From assembly GCF_004216855.1 (NCBI RefSeq), contig NZ_SGXT01000014.1, forward strand, positions 186,001 through 250,000: DNA of 64,000 nt. Reading direction: 5' to 3'. Below the pieces are notes generated by a model. The model was not told the origin of the DNA. It was given only the letters and a program-made list of their open reading frames with translations, and ran no database searches. Below are positions 8,457 through 16,490 of the stretch, one piece after another. The position numbers and the translations under genes are program-made. Position 1 is the first letter of the stretch, and each line of letters opens with the position of its first letter. Source of the stretch: Microcella alkaliphila. Its GTDB lineage: Bacteria > Actinomycetota > Actinomycetes > Actinomycetales > Microbacteriaceae.

Positions 8457-8810
8457 CTACAGAGCGAAGTCGGGGCGGATCCTCCACCCCGTGTACTCCT
8501 CGAGCCTCGCCATGAGGGTCAGCGCGTGCAACGCCGCATGGTCGTGACTCACCGACGAATACACATCGATCGCGAGCGGCGGAGGCTCGCCGAACTTCGG
8601 AACCTCGATCTCGACCCAGGCGCCCTCGTCGAGCGGCACGAAGGGGCGCATGGTGCGCTGGTTCTCGACGGGAGCATCCACCGCGAGGGCCACGATCGAC
8701 AGGGCGTCGAGCTTCGTCACCGGCGACTGCACAACGATCGTGGCGCAGTACTCAACGAGCTCGCGCTTGCGGCGCAGCGCGCCGAACAGGTCGCGGGCGG
8801 GCTGATTCAC
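8457..8810 (-). CDS. Hypothetical protein, 117 residues
   Basis: I do not recognise this protein. It has a plausible start (MNQPARDLFGALRRKRELVEY) and codon use like its neighbours, and it is soluble, with no signal peptide or membrane segment. The ending LTLMARLEEYTGWRIRPDFAL looks like a real folded C-terminus. A GTTCAG-C-CTGAAC palindrome lies 16 bp upstream of the start (8826-8838). It stands alone between the aspS repeat region and a divergent membrane-protein gene. It may be a lineage-restricted gene. Confidence 0.6.
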   Translation of the reverse strand: MNQPARDLFGALRRKRELVEYCATIVVQSPVTKLDALSIVALAVDAPVENQRTMRPFVPLDEGAWVEIEVPKFGEPPPLAIDVYSSVSHDHAALHALTLMARLEEYTGWRIRPDFAL

Positions 8811-8825
8811 ACGGGCACGCTAAGC

Positions 8826-8838
8826 GTTCAGCCTGAAC
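8826..8838. promoter_or_regulatory. 13-bp palindrome GTTCAGCCTGAAC, possible operator
   Basis: The perfect dyad GTTCAG-C-CTGAAC lies between the divergent genes starting at 8810 (minus) and 8954 (plus), close to the start of the minus-strand gene. A half-site-like repeat, GGTTCAGCCTG, follows at about 8847. The position suits an operator, but no regulator is encoded beside it and the site could be chance. Confidence 0.35.
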
Positions 8839-8953
8839 GGATGCCCGGTTCAGCCTGTGCAGACGACTCGACGCGTGATGGAATGAGATAATCCCCGCAC
8901 CACCCACCCCACCCCACCCCGCGCGATGTAGCCGCGCCACCCCAAGGACGCCA

Positions 8954-9646
8954 ATGACGACGTTGCCGCCCGCACGACCCACGCCCGCGGGCGCGCTCAT
9001 CGCGATCATCCGACTCGCCCTCGTCGGCCTCACCGTCGCCGCCGTGACCGCGACGTTCCTCGACGCCGCCGAGCGCGGCCCCGTCAACCCCCTCAACTTC
9101 TTCGGCTTCTTCACCATCCAGTCGAACCTCTTCATCGCCGCCGTGTGGGTGTGGGCGGCGGCGCGCATCCTCCAGGGCCGCCGACCATCGGCGGGCCGGA
9201 CCCTGCTGCGGGCCATCGCCACCACGTTCATCGTCATCGTCGGCATCGTCTACGTCACACTGCTCGCTCCACTCGGCGCCGAGGGCGGGGTACCCGTCGG
9301 CTGGGCCAACACGGTCCTGCACTACGTCACGCCGATCGCGGGCGCGGCCGACTGGCTGCTCGCCTCCGACCGCGTGCGCCTCTCCCTGAAGCGCCTCGGC
9401 TGGGTGCTCGTCTACCCCACCGTCTGGGTCACGGTCGTCCTCGTGCGGGATGCCACCGACGGATGGGTGCCCTACCCGTTCCTCAACCCCGACACCGGCT
9501 ACGCGAGCGTCTTCTTCTTCGTCGGGATGATCGTGGTCGCGTTCATCACGGTCGGCACGCTCGTCTTCCTGCTCGCGCGCGTGCCCCCCGTGGTGCGCGT
9601 CGTCGCAGACGCGCCCCGAGCATCCACGGTCACGGCGCGCGTCTGA
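8954..9646 (+). CDS. Pr6Pr family membrane protein
   Basis: An integral membrane protein of 230 residues with about six hydrophobic segments, beginning at about residue 15 (ALIAIIRLALVGLTVAA). The family signature includes NFFGFFTIQSNLF near residue 45 and a TPIAGAADWLL-type segment near 130, as in the Pr6Pr/FAR-17a/AIG1-like group common in Microbacteriaceae. The biochemical role of the family is unknown to me. The ATG is preceded by AAGGACG at suitable spacing. It is followed 79 bp later by the dioxygenase/hydrolase pair, which has its own operator-like site. Confidence 0.8.
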   Translation: MTTLPPARPTPAGALIAIIRLALVGLTVAAVTATFLDAAERGPVNPLNFFGFFTIQSNLFIAAVWVWAAARILQGRRPSAGRTLLRAIATTFIVIVGIVYVTLLAPLGAEGGVPVGWANTVLHYVTPIAGAADWLLASDRVRLSLKRLGWVLVYPTVWVTVVLVRDATDGWVPYPFLNPDTGYASVFFFVGMIVVAFITVGTLVFLLARVPPVVRVVADAPRASTVTARV

Positions 9647-9680
9647 TCGTCCGCCGGGAATATCCCGGCGGTTTATGCGT

Positions 9681-9706
9681 TTGCATGGATATCATGCATC
9701 ATGCAA
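9681..9706. promoter_or_regulatory. MarR-type palindrome upstream of the ring-cleaving dioxygenase
   Basis: TTGCATG at 9681-9687 and CATGCAA at 9700-9706 form an inverted repeat with a 12-bp A/T-containing centre, 20 bp before the dioxygenase start and just upstream of its ribosome site (TGAGGAGCG). Orthologous dioxygenase/hydrolase pairs in Bacillus (mhq genes) are repressed by the MarR-type regulator MhqR, so this may be a repressor site. No MarR-family gene is present nearby. Confidence 0.55.
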
Positions 9707-9725
9707 CAAGCGTGAGGAGCGCACC

Positions 9726-10694
9726 ATGACCGCGACAACCGAAGGTCTGCACCACGTCACCGCCATCGCCGGCGACCCGCAGAAGAACATCGACTTCTAC
9801 ATCACCGGGCTCGGCCTGCGACTGGTCAAGAAGACGGTGAACTTCGACGACCCCGGCACCTACCACCTCTATTACGGCGACGAGGCGGGCCGCCCCGGCT
9901 CGCTCATGACGTTCTTCCCGTGGCGCGGGGTCCCCGGCGGCCGCATCGGCGCCGGCCAGTCGACCTCGACCGCGTTCAGCGTGCCCGCCGGCAGCCTCGG
10001 CTGGTGGACCGAACACTTCGCGCAGATCGGCGTCGAAGGCCGCATCACGAGCACCTCCTCCGACGAGGAGCGCCTGCTCGTCACCGACCCCGACGGGCTG
10101 CAGATCGAGCTCGTCGCCACCCACGCAGACGACCCGCGCGACCCGTGGGATTCGGCGAGCGTGCCCGCCGAGTACGCCATCCGCGGCCAGCACTCGAGCG
10201 TGCTCACCGTGCGCGACAGCACCAAGACGGTCGAGCTCATGGTCAATGACCTCGGGATGCGCGTGGTCGAGGAAGAGGGCAACCGCACCCGCCTCGCGGC
10301 CGGCTCGGGCGCTCCGGGCACCCTCGTCGACGTGATCTCGTCAGGTCTCGCCGCCCAGGGCCTCACCGCCGGCGGTACGGTGCACCACATCGCCTTCCGC
10401 GTACCCGATCAGGAGACGCAGGAGGCGTGGCGCCAGGAACTCACCGAGCGCGGCCACCAGGTCACGCAGATCCTCGACCGTCAGTACTTCACATCGATCT
10501 ACTTCCGCGAGCCGGGCGGCGTGCTGTTCGAGATCGCCACCGACACCCCCGGATTCGACATCGACGAGCCGCTGCTGGAGCTCGGCCGCTCGCTGAAGCT
10601 GCCGCCGTGGCTCGAGCCCTCGCGCGAGGCGATCGAGAACACCGTCGCGCCGATCCGCATCCCCGACGAGAACAATCCCGGGGTGGCCGCATGA
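9726..10694 (+). CDS. Ring-cleaving dioxygenase, MhqO/glyoxalase-fold family
   Basis: Probable extradiol dioxygenase that opens hydroquinone- or catechol-type rings and so removes toxic quinones. The 322-residue protein is a tandem vicinal-oxygen-chelate fold: module 1 begins LHHVTAIAGDPQKNIDFY with metal-ligand His, and module 2 carries VHHIAFRVPDQ and ends with GVLFEIATDTPGF (Glu ligand). The start at 9726 is preferred over an upstream in-frame ATG at 9675 because the latter lies before the palindromic operator, while 9726 has a good AGGAG. It overlaps the hydrolase gene by 4 bp (ATGA). Confidence 0.88.
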   Translation: MTATTEGLHHVTAIAGDPQKNIDFYITGLGLRLVKKTVNFDDPGTYHLYYGDEAGRPGSLMTFFPWRGVPGGRIGAGQSTSTAFSVPAGSLGWWTEHFAQIGVEGRITSTSSDEERLLVTDPDGLQIELVATHADDPRDPWDSASVPAEYAIRGQHSSVLTVRDSTKTVELMVNDLGMRVVEEEGNRTRLAAGSGAPGTLVDVISSGLAAQGLTAGGTVHHIAFRVPDQETQEAWRQELTERGHQVTQILDRQYFTSIYFREPGGVLFEIATDTPGFDIDEPLLELGRSLKLPPWLEPSREAIENTVAPIRIPDENNPGVAA

Positions 10695-11317
10695 GCGCGC
10701 AGCTCGCCGACTGGCCGCACCTCGTGCGCGAGCCGGGGGAGGGCGCATCCCACTACCTGCTGACCCTCCACGGTACGGGCGGGAACGAGACCGAGGTGGC
10801 CACCCTTGCGCAGCACCTCGACCCGACGGCCGGTGTCATCTCGCCGCGAGGTCGGGTGAGAGAACACGGCATGACGCGGTGGTTCGCGCGGGTCGCGGAG
10901 GGCGTGTTCGACGTGGACGACGTGATCGCGCGTGCGCAGGAACTGGCCGCGTTCATCCGGGCGGCCCGCGAGCAGTACAGCATCCAGGATGCTCCGATCA
11001 CGGCCGTCGGGTTCTCGAACGGCGCGAACATCGGTACCGCGGCCGCCCTGCTTCACCCGGACACGCTGCAGCGGGTGATCGCGTTCAGCGGCATGTACCC
11101 GTTCGGCGACCGCGACCCGATCGGCGACGCGTCGAGCGTTGAGCTCATGCTGCTCAATGGAGCAGCCGACCCGATGGCGCCGACGGCGAGCGTCGAGCAG
11201 CTTGTGCGCGTGGCCGAGTCGCACGGGGCGCACGTCGAGCGTCACATTCGCGCTGGCGGGCACGGCATCGACATGTCCGACGTGACCGCGGCGCGGGAGT
11301 GGCTCGCGGCCCGGTAG
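10691..11317 (+). CDS. Alpha/beta hydrolase, phospholipase/carboxylesterase (MhqD-like)
   Basis: A 208-residue serine hydrolase translationally coupled (ATGA overlap) to the ring-cleaving dioxygenase. The nucleophile elbow is GFSNGAN, the acidic residue probably lies in LNGAADPMAP and the catalytic histidine in GGHGID near the end; the oxyanion region is TLHGTGGNE. In Bacillus the equivalent pair mhqO/mhqD answers hydroquinone and thiol-electrophile stress, so it may process the ring-cleavage product or a lipid ester. Substrate is inferred from context only. Confidence 0.85.
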   Translation: MSAQLADWPHLVREPGEGASHYLLTLHGTGGNETEVATLAQHLDPTAGVISPRGRVREHGMTRWFARVAEGVFDVDDVIARAQELAAFIRAAREQYSIQDAPITAVGFSNGANIGTAAALLHPDTLQRVIAFSGMYPFGDRDPIGDASSVELMLLNGAADPMAPTASVEQLVRVAESHGAHVERHIRAGGHGIDMSDVTAAREWLAAR

Positions 11318-11329
11318 CGTTCGCGCCGA

Positions 11330-11818
11330 CTACCGCGGCAGGTTCGCCTCGATGAGCGACACGATCGCCTCGTCGTCGGGGGCTGTCGTCGACCGGAAGC
11401 GGTGAATCTCACCGTTCGGCAGCACGAGGAACTTCTCGAAGTTCCACGCGACGGGGCCGACGAGTCCGACACCATCCTTCGCCTGCACGAGCTCGGCGTA
11501 CAGCGGGTGGCGCTTGCCGCCGTTCACCTTTACCTTCTCGGTCATGGGGAAGGTGACACCCCAGGTGGTGCTGCAGTATTCGGCGATCTTGTCCTCGCTC
11601 GACAGCTCCTGCAGGAACTGGTTCGAGGGCATCCCGAGCACGGTGAAGCCGCGGCCGGCGTAGCGCTTCTGCAGCTCTTCGAGTTGCTGATACTGCGGCG
11701 TGAACCCGCACCGCGAGGCGACGTTCACGACGAGTACGACGTTGTCGGCGAACTCGCCGAAGGTCGTCGCGCGACCGTCAAGCATGGTCAACGGAATGGA
11801 TGTGAGAGCGCCGGTCAT
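11330..11818 (-). CDS. Glutathione peroxidase family protein (thioredoxin-fold peroxidase)
   Basis: Reduces hydrogen peroxide and organic hydroperoxides. In actinobacteria that lack glutathione, family members usually use thioredoxin or mycothiol-linked reductants. The 162-residue protein carries peroxidatic Cys37 in NVASRCGFT, the conserved PSNQF (Gln) near residue 70 and WNFEKF (Trp/Asn) near 130, the catalytic tetrad of the family. The start at 11818 (MTGALTSIPL) is chosen over a longer frame because the extra residues are low-complexity and outside the family fold. It converges on the hydrolase gene. Confidence 0.9.
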   Translation of the reverse strand: MTGALTSIPLTMLDGRATTFGEFADNVVLVVNVASRCGFTPQYQQLEELQKRYAGRGFTVLGMPSNQFLQELSSEDKIAEYCSTTWGVTFPMTEKVKVNGGKRHPLYAELVQAKDGVGLVGPVAWNFEKFLVLPNGEIHRFRSTTAPDDEAIVSLIEANLPR

Positions 11819-11907
11819 GCGATCACGGTAGGGGGCAGCGCTGGGCGATTGCCCCGCGGTGACCCGGCATAAACTGATGCCGCGGGGGCCAAGCAAAGGA
11901 GCCACGG

Positions 11908-14811
11908 GTGTCGGACACTCTCTTCGACTACTTCACGCAGGTTGAGCTACCCACACCCACCCTCGGGGCCGACGAGGTCACGCGACTATTCGCCCAGCAC
12001 TTTGGTCTCGACGTCGACCTGCAGCCCCTCGGCAGCCAGCAGGACCAGAACTTCCGCGTCTTCCCCCGCGGCGAGTCGACACCGCTCGGGGTGCTGAAGC
12101 TGAGCAACCCCGCCTTCAGCGAGGCCGAGATCGCGATGCAGGATGCGGCGGCCGCGCAGGTGGCTGAGCGGCAGCCCGCTCTGCGCATCCCGAGACTGGT
12201 CGCCGGGTCGCGCGGCGCGATGGCGGCGTGGTGGCCGTCGAGCGAGGGGCGCATCCACGCCCGCGTGATCGAGAACATCGCCGGGTCGACGCTGACCGGT
12301 TCGACCTACCTCGCGCCCGACATCGTCGCGCGCATGGGCGAACTGTCGGGGCGGGTGAGTGTTGCGCTCGCCGACTTCCACGACCCGGCCGAGAGCCGCG
12401 TGTTGCAGTGGGATCTGCGGCACGCCGAGCGTGTCATCGAGCTGCTGCTGCCGCGCGAACCCGACGCCGATGTGCGCGCGACCATCATCGCCGCGCGCGA
12501 GCCCGCGCTGCGCGTGCTCGCGCCGCTCGCCGAGCAGCTGCCTGTGCAGGCCGGGCACTTCGACATCACCGACGACAACATGCTGCGGCCGCCGGGCGGG
12601 CGCCTGCCCGACGCCGTCATCGACTTCGGCGACGTGGCCGCATCGTGGGCGGTCGGCGAACTGGCCACCACGCTGTCGTCGGTACTGCACCACGACGGCG
12701 CCTCCCCTGCGACGACGCTGCCCGCAATACGGGCCTTCCACGCGCTGCGGCCGCTCGGCGAGCACGAGGCCGATGCGCTGTGGGCGCTCGTCACGCTGCG
12801 CGGCGCCGTGCTCGTCTTGAGTGGGCGCGAGCAGGTGCGCCTCGACTCGGCGAACGAGTACGCGAGCGGCGCCCTCGACCGTGAGTACCGCGTGCTCGAG
12901 CGGGCGGCGTCGGTGCCGCCGGAGGTGATGGCGCAGGTGGTGCGCCGCGCGCTCGGACTGCCGGTCGCGGCCCCCGGGAGCGGGCCCGACGCGTCGCCCC
13001 TGCCACCGTTCACGTCGCCCACGGCGCTCGACGCGGGCACCGTCGCGCCCCTGAACGACGAGGGCGCCTGGATGCACGCGGGCACCCTCGACAACGCCGC
13101 TTTCGCCGCGTTCGACACGGGGTCCGACGTGGCGTTCCTGCCCCCCTGGCGTCCAATCCTCACCGGGGCGCCGGCGCGCACACCCTCCGCCCCCGCAACG
13201 ATTCCGACGGGCGTCACCCTGTGGCTGGCGGAGCCGACCCCGGTGCTGGGCTCGGTCACTCGCGACGGCGACGCGCTCGTCGTGCACGGCGGGGGTGAGG
13301 CTCTGGAGTTCACGGCGGCGGGAGGCCTCGGACCGGAGCCGATGTTGCCAGCCCGCACGCGCATCCAGGTGACCCGGCGCCCGGAGGGTGCGCCCGCGGC
13401 TCCCCCGCTCGTCGAGGCGGCCTACGCCGACGGGTGGCGCGCCGTCGTCGGCGACGCCCTCGAGGCGCTCGGGCTGGCCGGCCACGTCGCTGACGTGGCG
13501 GGCGAGGGCGACGCGGGCGCGCATCCCGATTCTGCGGCGATGCTGGCGCGCCGCGAGCGCGTGCTCGCCGAGGTGCAGGAGCACTACTACGCGACTCCCC
13601 CGCAGATTGAGCGCGGCTGGCGCGAGTACCTCGTCGACGTCGACGGCCGCGTGTACCTCGACATGCTGAATAACGTCACCTCGGTCGGGCACGCGCACCC
13701 GCACGTCGTTGAGGCGGCGCACCGGCAGATGCGGCTGCTGAACACGAACTCGCGCTTCCACTACGCGGCGATCGCCGAGTACGCCGAGCGCATCGCCTCC
13801 CTGCTGCCCGAGCACCTCGACACGGTGTTCTTCGTGAACTCGGGCTCGGAGGCGACCGACCTCGCCATTCGCCTCGCGATGGCGGCGACCGGGCGGCGCG
13901 ACATCGTCGCCATGCGCGAGGCGTACCACGGCTGGACGTACGCGAGCGATGCGGTCTCGACGTCGATCGCCGACAACCCCAACGCGCTCGAGACGCGCCC
14001 CGACTGGGTGCACACGGTCGACGCGGCGAACTCCTACCGCGGCACACACCGAGGGGCGGATGCTCACCGCTACGCCCCCGAGGCGGTGGCCGTCATCGAC
14101 GCCCTCGCCGACAGCGGCCGGCCCCCCGCCGGGTTCATCTGCGAGCCCTACTTCGGCAACGCCGGCGGCGTTCCCCTGCCCGAGGGCTATCTCGCGCAGG
14201 TGTACGACGCCGTGCGCCGCCACGGCGGAGTCGTCATCGCCGACGAGGTGCAGGTCGGCTACGGCCGGCTCGGCGGCTGGTTCTGGGGGCACGAGCAGCA
14301 GGGGGTCGTGCCCGACATCGTTGCGGTCGCCAAGTCGGTGGGCTCGGGCCACCCGGTCGGCGCGGTCATCACGACGCGGGCGATCGCCGACCAGTACCGC
14401 ACCGGCGGCTACTTCTTCGCCTCCACCGGAGGCTCGCCCGTGTCGTCGGTGATCGGCATGGCGGTGCTCGACGTGATCGAGAACGAGGGCCTGCAGCAGA
14501 ACGCATGGCGGGTGGGCCAGCACCTGCGCCGCCGTCTCGAGGCCCTCATGGAGCAGCACCCGATCATCGGCGCCGTGCACGGCTCGGGCCTCTACATGGG
14601 TCTTGAGCTGGTGCGCGACCGGTCGACGTTGGAGCCCGCGACGGAGGAAACCGCGCTGATCTGCGACCGCCTGCGCGAGCTCGGCGTCATCATGCAGCCG
14701 ACCGGCGACTACCAGAACGTGTTCAAGATCAAGCCGCCGCTGTGCGTCACGATCGAGTCGGCCGACTACTTCGCCGACCAGGTCGAACGGGTGCTCGCGA
14801 CCGGGTGGTAG
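11908..14811 (+). CDS. Phosphotransferase-aminotransferase fusion (APH domain plus class III PLP aminotransferase)
   Basis: A 967-residue two-enzyme protein. Residues 1-340 are an aminoglycoside-phosphotransferase-like kinase with the Brenner motif HFDITDDN and the metal motif IDFGD. Residues 540-967 are a class III aminotransferase: FFVNSGSEATDLA (phosphate cup), EAYHGWTY, ADEVQVGYGR (PLP Asp) and AVAKSVGSG (Schiff-base Lys). The middle, 350-520, is Pro/Ala-rich and weakly conserved; homologues often hold an M23-like domain there. Related eukaryotic aminotransferases are phospho-lyases for phosphoethanolamine or phosphohydroxylysine, so phosphorylation followed by PLP elimination is plausible. 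GTG start after AAAGGAG. Confidence 0.85.
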   Translation: MSDTLFDYFTQVELPTPTLGADEVTRLFAQHFGLDVDLQPLGSQQDQNFRVFPRGESTPLGVLKLSNPAFSEAEIAMQDAAAAQVAERQPALRIPRLVAGSRGAMAAWWPSSEGRIHARVIENIAGSTLTGSTYLAPDIVARMGELSGRVSVALADFHDPAESRVLQWDLRHAERVIELLLPREPDADVRATIIAAREPALRVLAPLAEQLPVQAGHFDITDDNMLRPPGGRLPDAVIDFGDVAASWAVGELATTLSSVLHHDGASPATTLPAIRAFHALRPLGEHEADALWALVTLRGAVLVLSGREQVRLDSANEYASGALDREYRVLERAASVPPEVMAQVVRRALGLPVAAPGSGPDASPLPPFTSPTALDAGTVAPLNDEGAWMHAGTLDNAAFAAFDTGSDVAFLPPWRPILTGAPARTPSAPATIPTGVTLWLAEPTPVLGSVTRDGDALVVHGGGEALEFTAAGGLGPEPMLPARTRIQVTRRPEGAPAAPPLVEAAYADGWRAVVGDALEALGLAGHVADVAGEGDAGAHPDSAAMLARRERVLAEVQEHYYATPPQIERGWREYLVDVDGRVYLDMLNNVTSVGHAHPHVVEAAHRQMRLLNTNSRFHYAAIAEYAERIASLLPEHLDTVFFVNSGSEATDLAIRLAMAATGRRDIVAMREAYHGWTYASDAVSTSIADNPNALETRPDWVHTVDAANSYRGTHRGADAHRYAPEAVAVIDALADSGRPPAGFICEPYFGNAGGVPLPEGYLAQVYDAVRRHGGVVIADEVQVGYGRLGGWFWGHEQQGVVPDIVAVAKSVGSGHPVGAVITTRAIADQYRTGGYFFASTGGSPVSSVIGMAVLDVIENEGLQQNAWRVGQHLRRRLEALMEQHPIIGAVHGSGLYMGLELVRDRSTLEPATEETALICDRLRELGVIMQPTGDYQNVFKIKPPLCVTIESADYFADQVERVLATGW

Positions 14812-14821
14812 CAACACCCCG

Positions 14822-14860
14822 TTATTCCAACTATTTCTGGAATAAACCAACTATAGTTGG
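14822..14860. promoter_or_regulatory. Two adjacent palindromes upstream of the HTH-MNT gene
   Basis: TTATTCCA/TGGAATAA (14822-14829 and 14838-14845) is followed directly by the perfect 14-bp dyad CCAACTATAGTTGG (14847-14860), which ends 3 bp before the ATG of the HTH-nucleotidyltransferase. The octamer CCAACTAT occurs at 14827 and again at 14847. This short, A/T-rich stretch differs sharply from its surroundings. It is well placed to be the promoter/operator through which the N-terminal HTH of the first protein controls its own operon. Confidence 0.65.
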
Positions 14861-14863
14861 CAA

Positions 14864-15469
14864 ATGAAGTTGCAGTCACCGTTCGAAGTCGTCACGCCAA
14901 CGGCTGACGGGGAAGTTCTCACAGCTCTGGTTCGCCGGGGCGACTGGATGAGCATCAGCCAAGTCGTCGAGCTTGTCGGCTCGCGCAGCGACGAGGGCGT
15001 GCGGCGCGTCATCCGGCGGCTCGTCAACCAGGGCATTGTGGACGAGTTGCCCGTCGGAGGGCGCTCGGTTTTCCGACTCAACCCGCATCACATACTCGCC
15101 CCAGCCATCACGTCGATAGCCCGGGCGCGCGAAACGCTGCTCACTCTGCTCACGGGGCGACTCGCGAACTGGAATTCGCCACCGCTATACGCCGCACTTT
15201 TCGGGTCCGGTGCACGTGGCACCATGACGTCGACGAGTGATCTCGACCTCCTCCTGGTGCAACCCCACGCCACGGACGAGGTGTGGGATGTCGACGTCGC
15301 CGAGCTCGTGGTCGATGTACGGTCCTGGACCGGCAATGACCTGCGCGTTGTGCAGTACACGGAACATGAAGTTGGTCCCACCGATGCGCTTCTTGCTGAG
15401 CTCATCAATGACGCGATCCCGCTCCTCGGCGACCATAGCTGGTTCAGGCAACAGATCGGACAGAAATGA
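14864..15469 (+). CDS. HTH-domain nucleotidyltransferase (MNT antitoxin-like)
   Basis: The 201-residue protein joins a winged-helix HTH (about residues 15-75, ISQVVELVGSRSDEGVRRVI) to a minimal nucleotidyltransferase domain. The NTase motif is LFGSGARG (114-119) followed by the acidic pair Asp126 and Asp128 (SDLDLLLV), with a third carboxylate at Asp151 (LVVDVRSW), so the active site looks complete. It overlaps the downstream HEPN-like gene by 4 bp (ATGA). In characterised MNT/HEPN pairs the MNT protein AMPylates and silences the HEPN ribonuclease. That role is inferred here, and the fused HTH suggests autoregulation. Confidence 0.75.
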   Translation: MKLQSPFEVVTPTADGEVLTALVRRGDWMSISQVVELVGSRSDEGVRRVIRRLVNQGIVDELPVGGRSVFRLNPHHILAPAITSIARARETLLTLLTGRLANWNSPPLYAALFGSGARGTMTSTSDLDLLLVQPHATDEVWDVDVAELVVDVRSWTGNDLRVVQYTEHEVGPTDALLAELINDAIPLLGDHSWFRQQIGQK

Positions 15470-15843
15470 CCCCAACTCGGCCCGCCGACCGCGCGCTTGC
15501 TCGACGACGCCTTGCGAAGGCCGAGGAGTTTTGGGAAGCGGCCGAAACACTCGCGGGCGATCCAGGGTTCATGAACGCGTACACCGCACAACTGGTCCTC
15601 AGCGGAATCGCCGCCGCTGACGTCCTGTGCGCGGCGAAACTCGGCCTGTACGCTCCGACCGGAGATCACTCAGAAGCGGTGGCTTTGCTCAGGCGAGTCG
15701 AGCCCGCCCTTGCGGGTAACCTCAGCAAATTGCTCGCCGCAAAGACGCGGGCTGAATACTCGGGACAATTCATGAAGACAACCGAGATGACGGGACTCCG
15801 ACGCGCTGCCGAGGCGTTGCTCAACGCCGCGCGAATCGCCTAA
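15466..15843 (+). CDS. HEPN-like protein, probable partner of the MNT protein
   Basis: A 125-residue all-helical protein with a HEPN-like pattern: a first helix LARRRLAKAEEFWEAAETL, then SGIAAADVLCAAKLG, a turn with GDHSEAV and a later RAEYSGQFMKTTEM. HEPN toxins are RNases that usually carry an Rx4-6H motif; the best candidate residues here are His in GDHSEA and the KTRAEY stretch, but a canonical motif is not clear. It is translationally coupled to the HTH-MNT gene. The toxin role is inferred from this pairing; a non-toxic HEPN substrate-binding subunit remains possible. Confidence 0.6.
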   Translation: MTPTRPADRALARRRLAKAEEFWEAAETLAGDPGFMNAYTAQLVLSGIAAADVLCAAKLGLYAPTGDHSEAVALLRRVEPALAGNLSKLLAAKTRAEYSGQFMKTTEMTGLRRAAEALLNAARIA

Positions 15844-15851
15844 GAGTCGCT

Positions 15852-16490
15852 CTACTTTCGCGACCGCAGCGCGCTCACCACGATTGCGATGCCGCCCACG
15901 ACCACGAGGATCGGCCAGATGACGGCCACGCCGATCTCGATGCCATCGAGCGACAGCGCGATGATCGCGGCGATGATCGCAAGCCCGATGGCGGGGAACC
16001 ACGCCCAGCGCTGAGCGCGACCGCCCGGGGCGAGAGCGAGCACGGCGAAGGTGAGGGCCGCGCCCACGAAGAGGGCGACGCCGGCCGCCTGGTCGCCGAC
16101 GAGTCGTTCGGCGACGTCCGCTGCCCCCAGCGAGACGAGCATCCCGGCCGGAATGATCGCCCACCAGCGGCGCCTCGCTGTCGCCGCGACCGCCCAGAAT
16201 CCGAGACTCGCGATCGCGAAAAAGACGAACTCGCGCCACTGCGGGATGCTCGCCGACAGTTCCAGCAGCGACCGCACGCCGATGGCGGCCAGCACCGCGC
16301 CCGGAATGGCCGCCCACCACGAGCCGCGGTCGGTCGCGAACGCGACCCAGAACACGGCGCTCGCGCCAAGTTGCACGCCGATCCACCAGAGCCCGAGGTC
16401 AGCTCCGTCGACGAAGAGGTCAATCAGCCCGAGCACGCCGGCGAAGGCGAGGGCGATTCCGAGGGTGACGCGAACGGCGACGCTAGACAT
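15852..16490 (-). CDS. Hypothetical multi-pass membrane protein
   Basis: The 212-residue product has about seven short hydrophobic segments rich in Ala, Ile and Trp (for example LGLWWIGVQLGASAVFWVAF) and ends ALRSRK in the cytoplasm. I recognise no family. The start at 16490 has the strong site GGGAGGACACC. It is encoded right after, and overlaps by 8 bp, a smaller membrane gene, and both contain similar SAVFWxxFA-WWAAxPxxVLAA segments, so the two are probably paralogous pieces of one small cluster. Confidence 0.65.
   Translation of the reverse strand: MSSVAVRVTLGIALAFAGVLGLIDLFVDGADLGLWWIGVQLGASAVFWVAFATDRGSWWAAIPGAVLAAIGVRSLLELSASIPQWREFVFFAIASLGFWAVAATARRRWWAIIPAGMLVSLGAADVAERLVGDQAAGVALFVGAALTFAVLALAPGGRAQRWAWFPAIGLAIIAAIIALSLDGIEIGVAVIWPILVVVGGIAIVVSALRSRK

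Noticed and set aside
11986-14850. 954-codon open frame opposite the kinase-aminotransferase
   Set aside because: Same strand-shadow effect; composition is Arg/Val/Gly-rich with no domain, while the opposite frame has two intact active sites.
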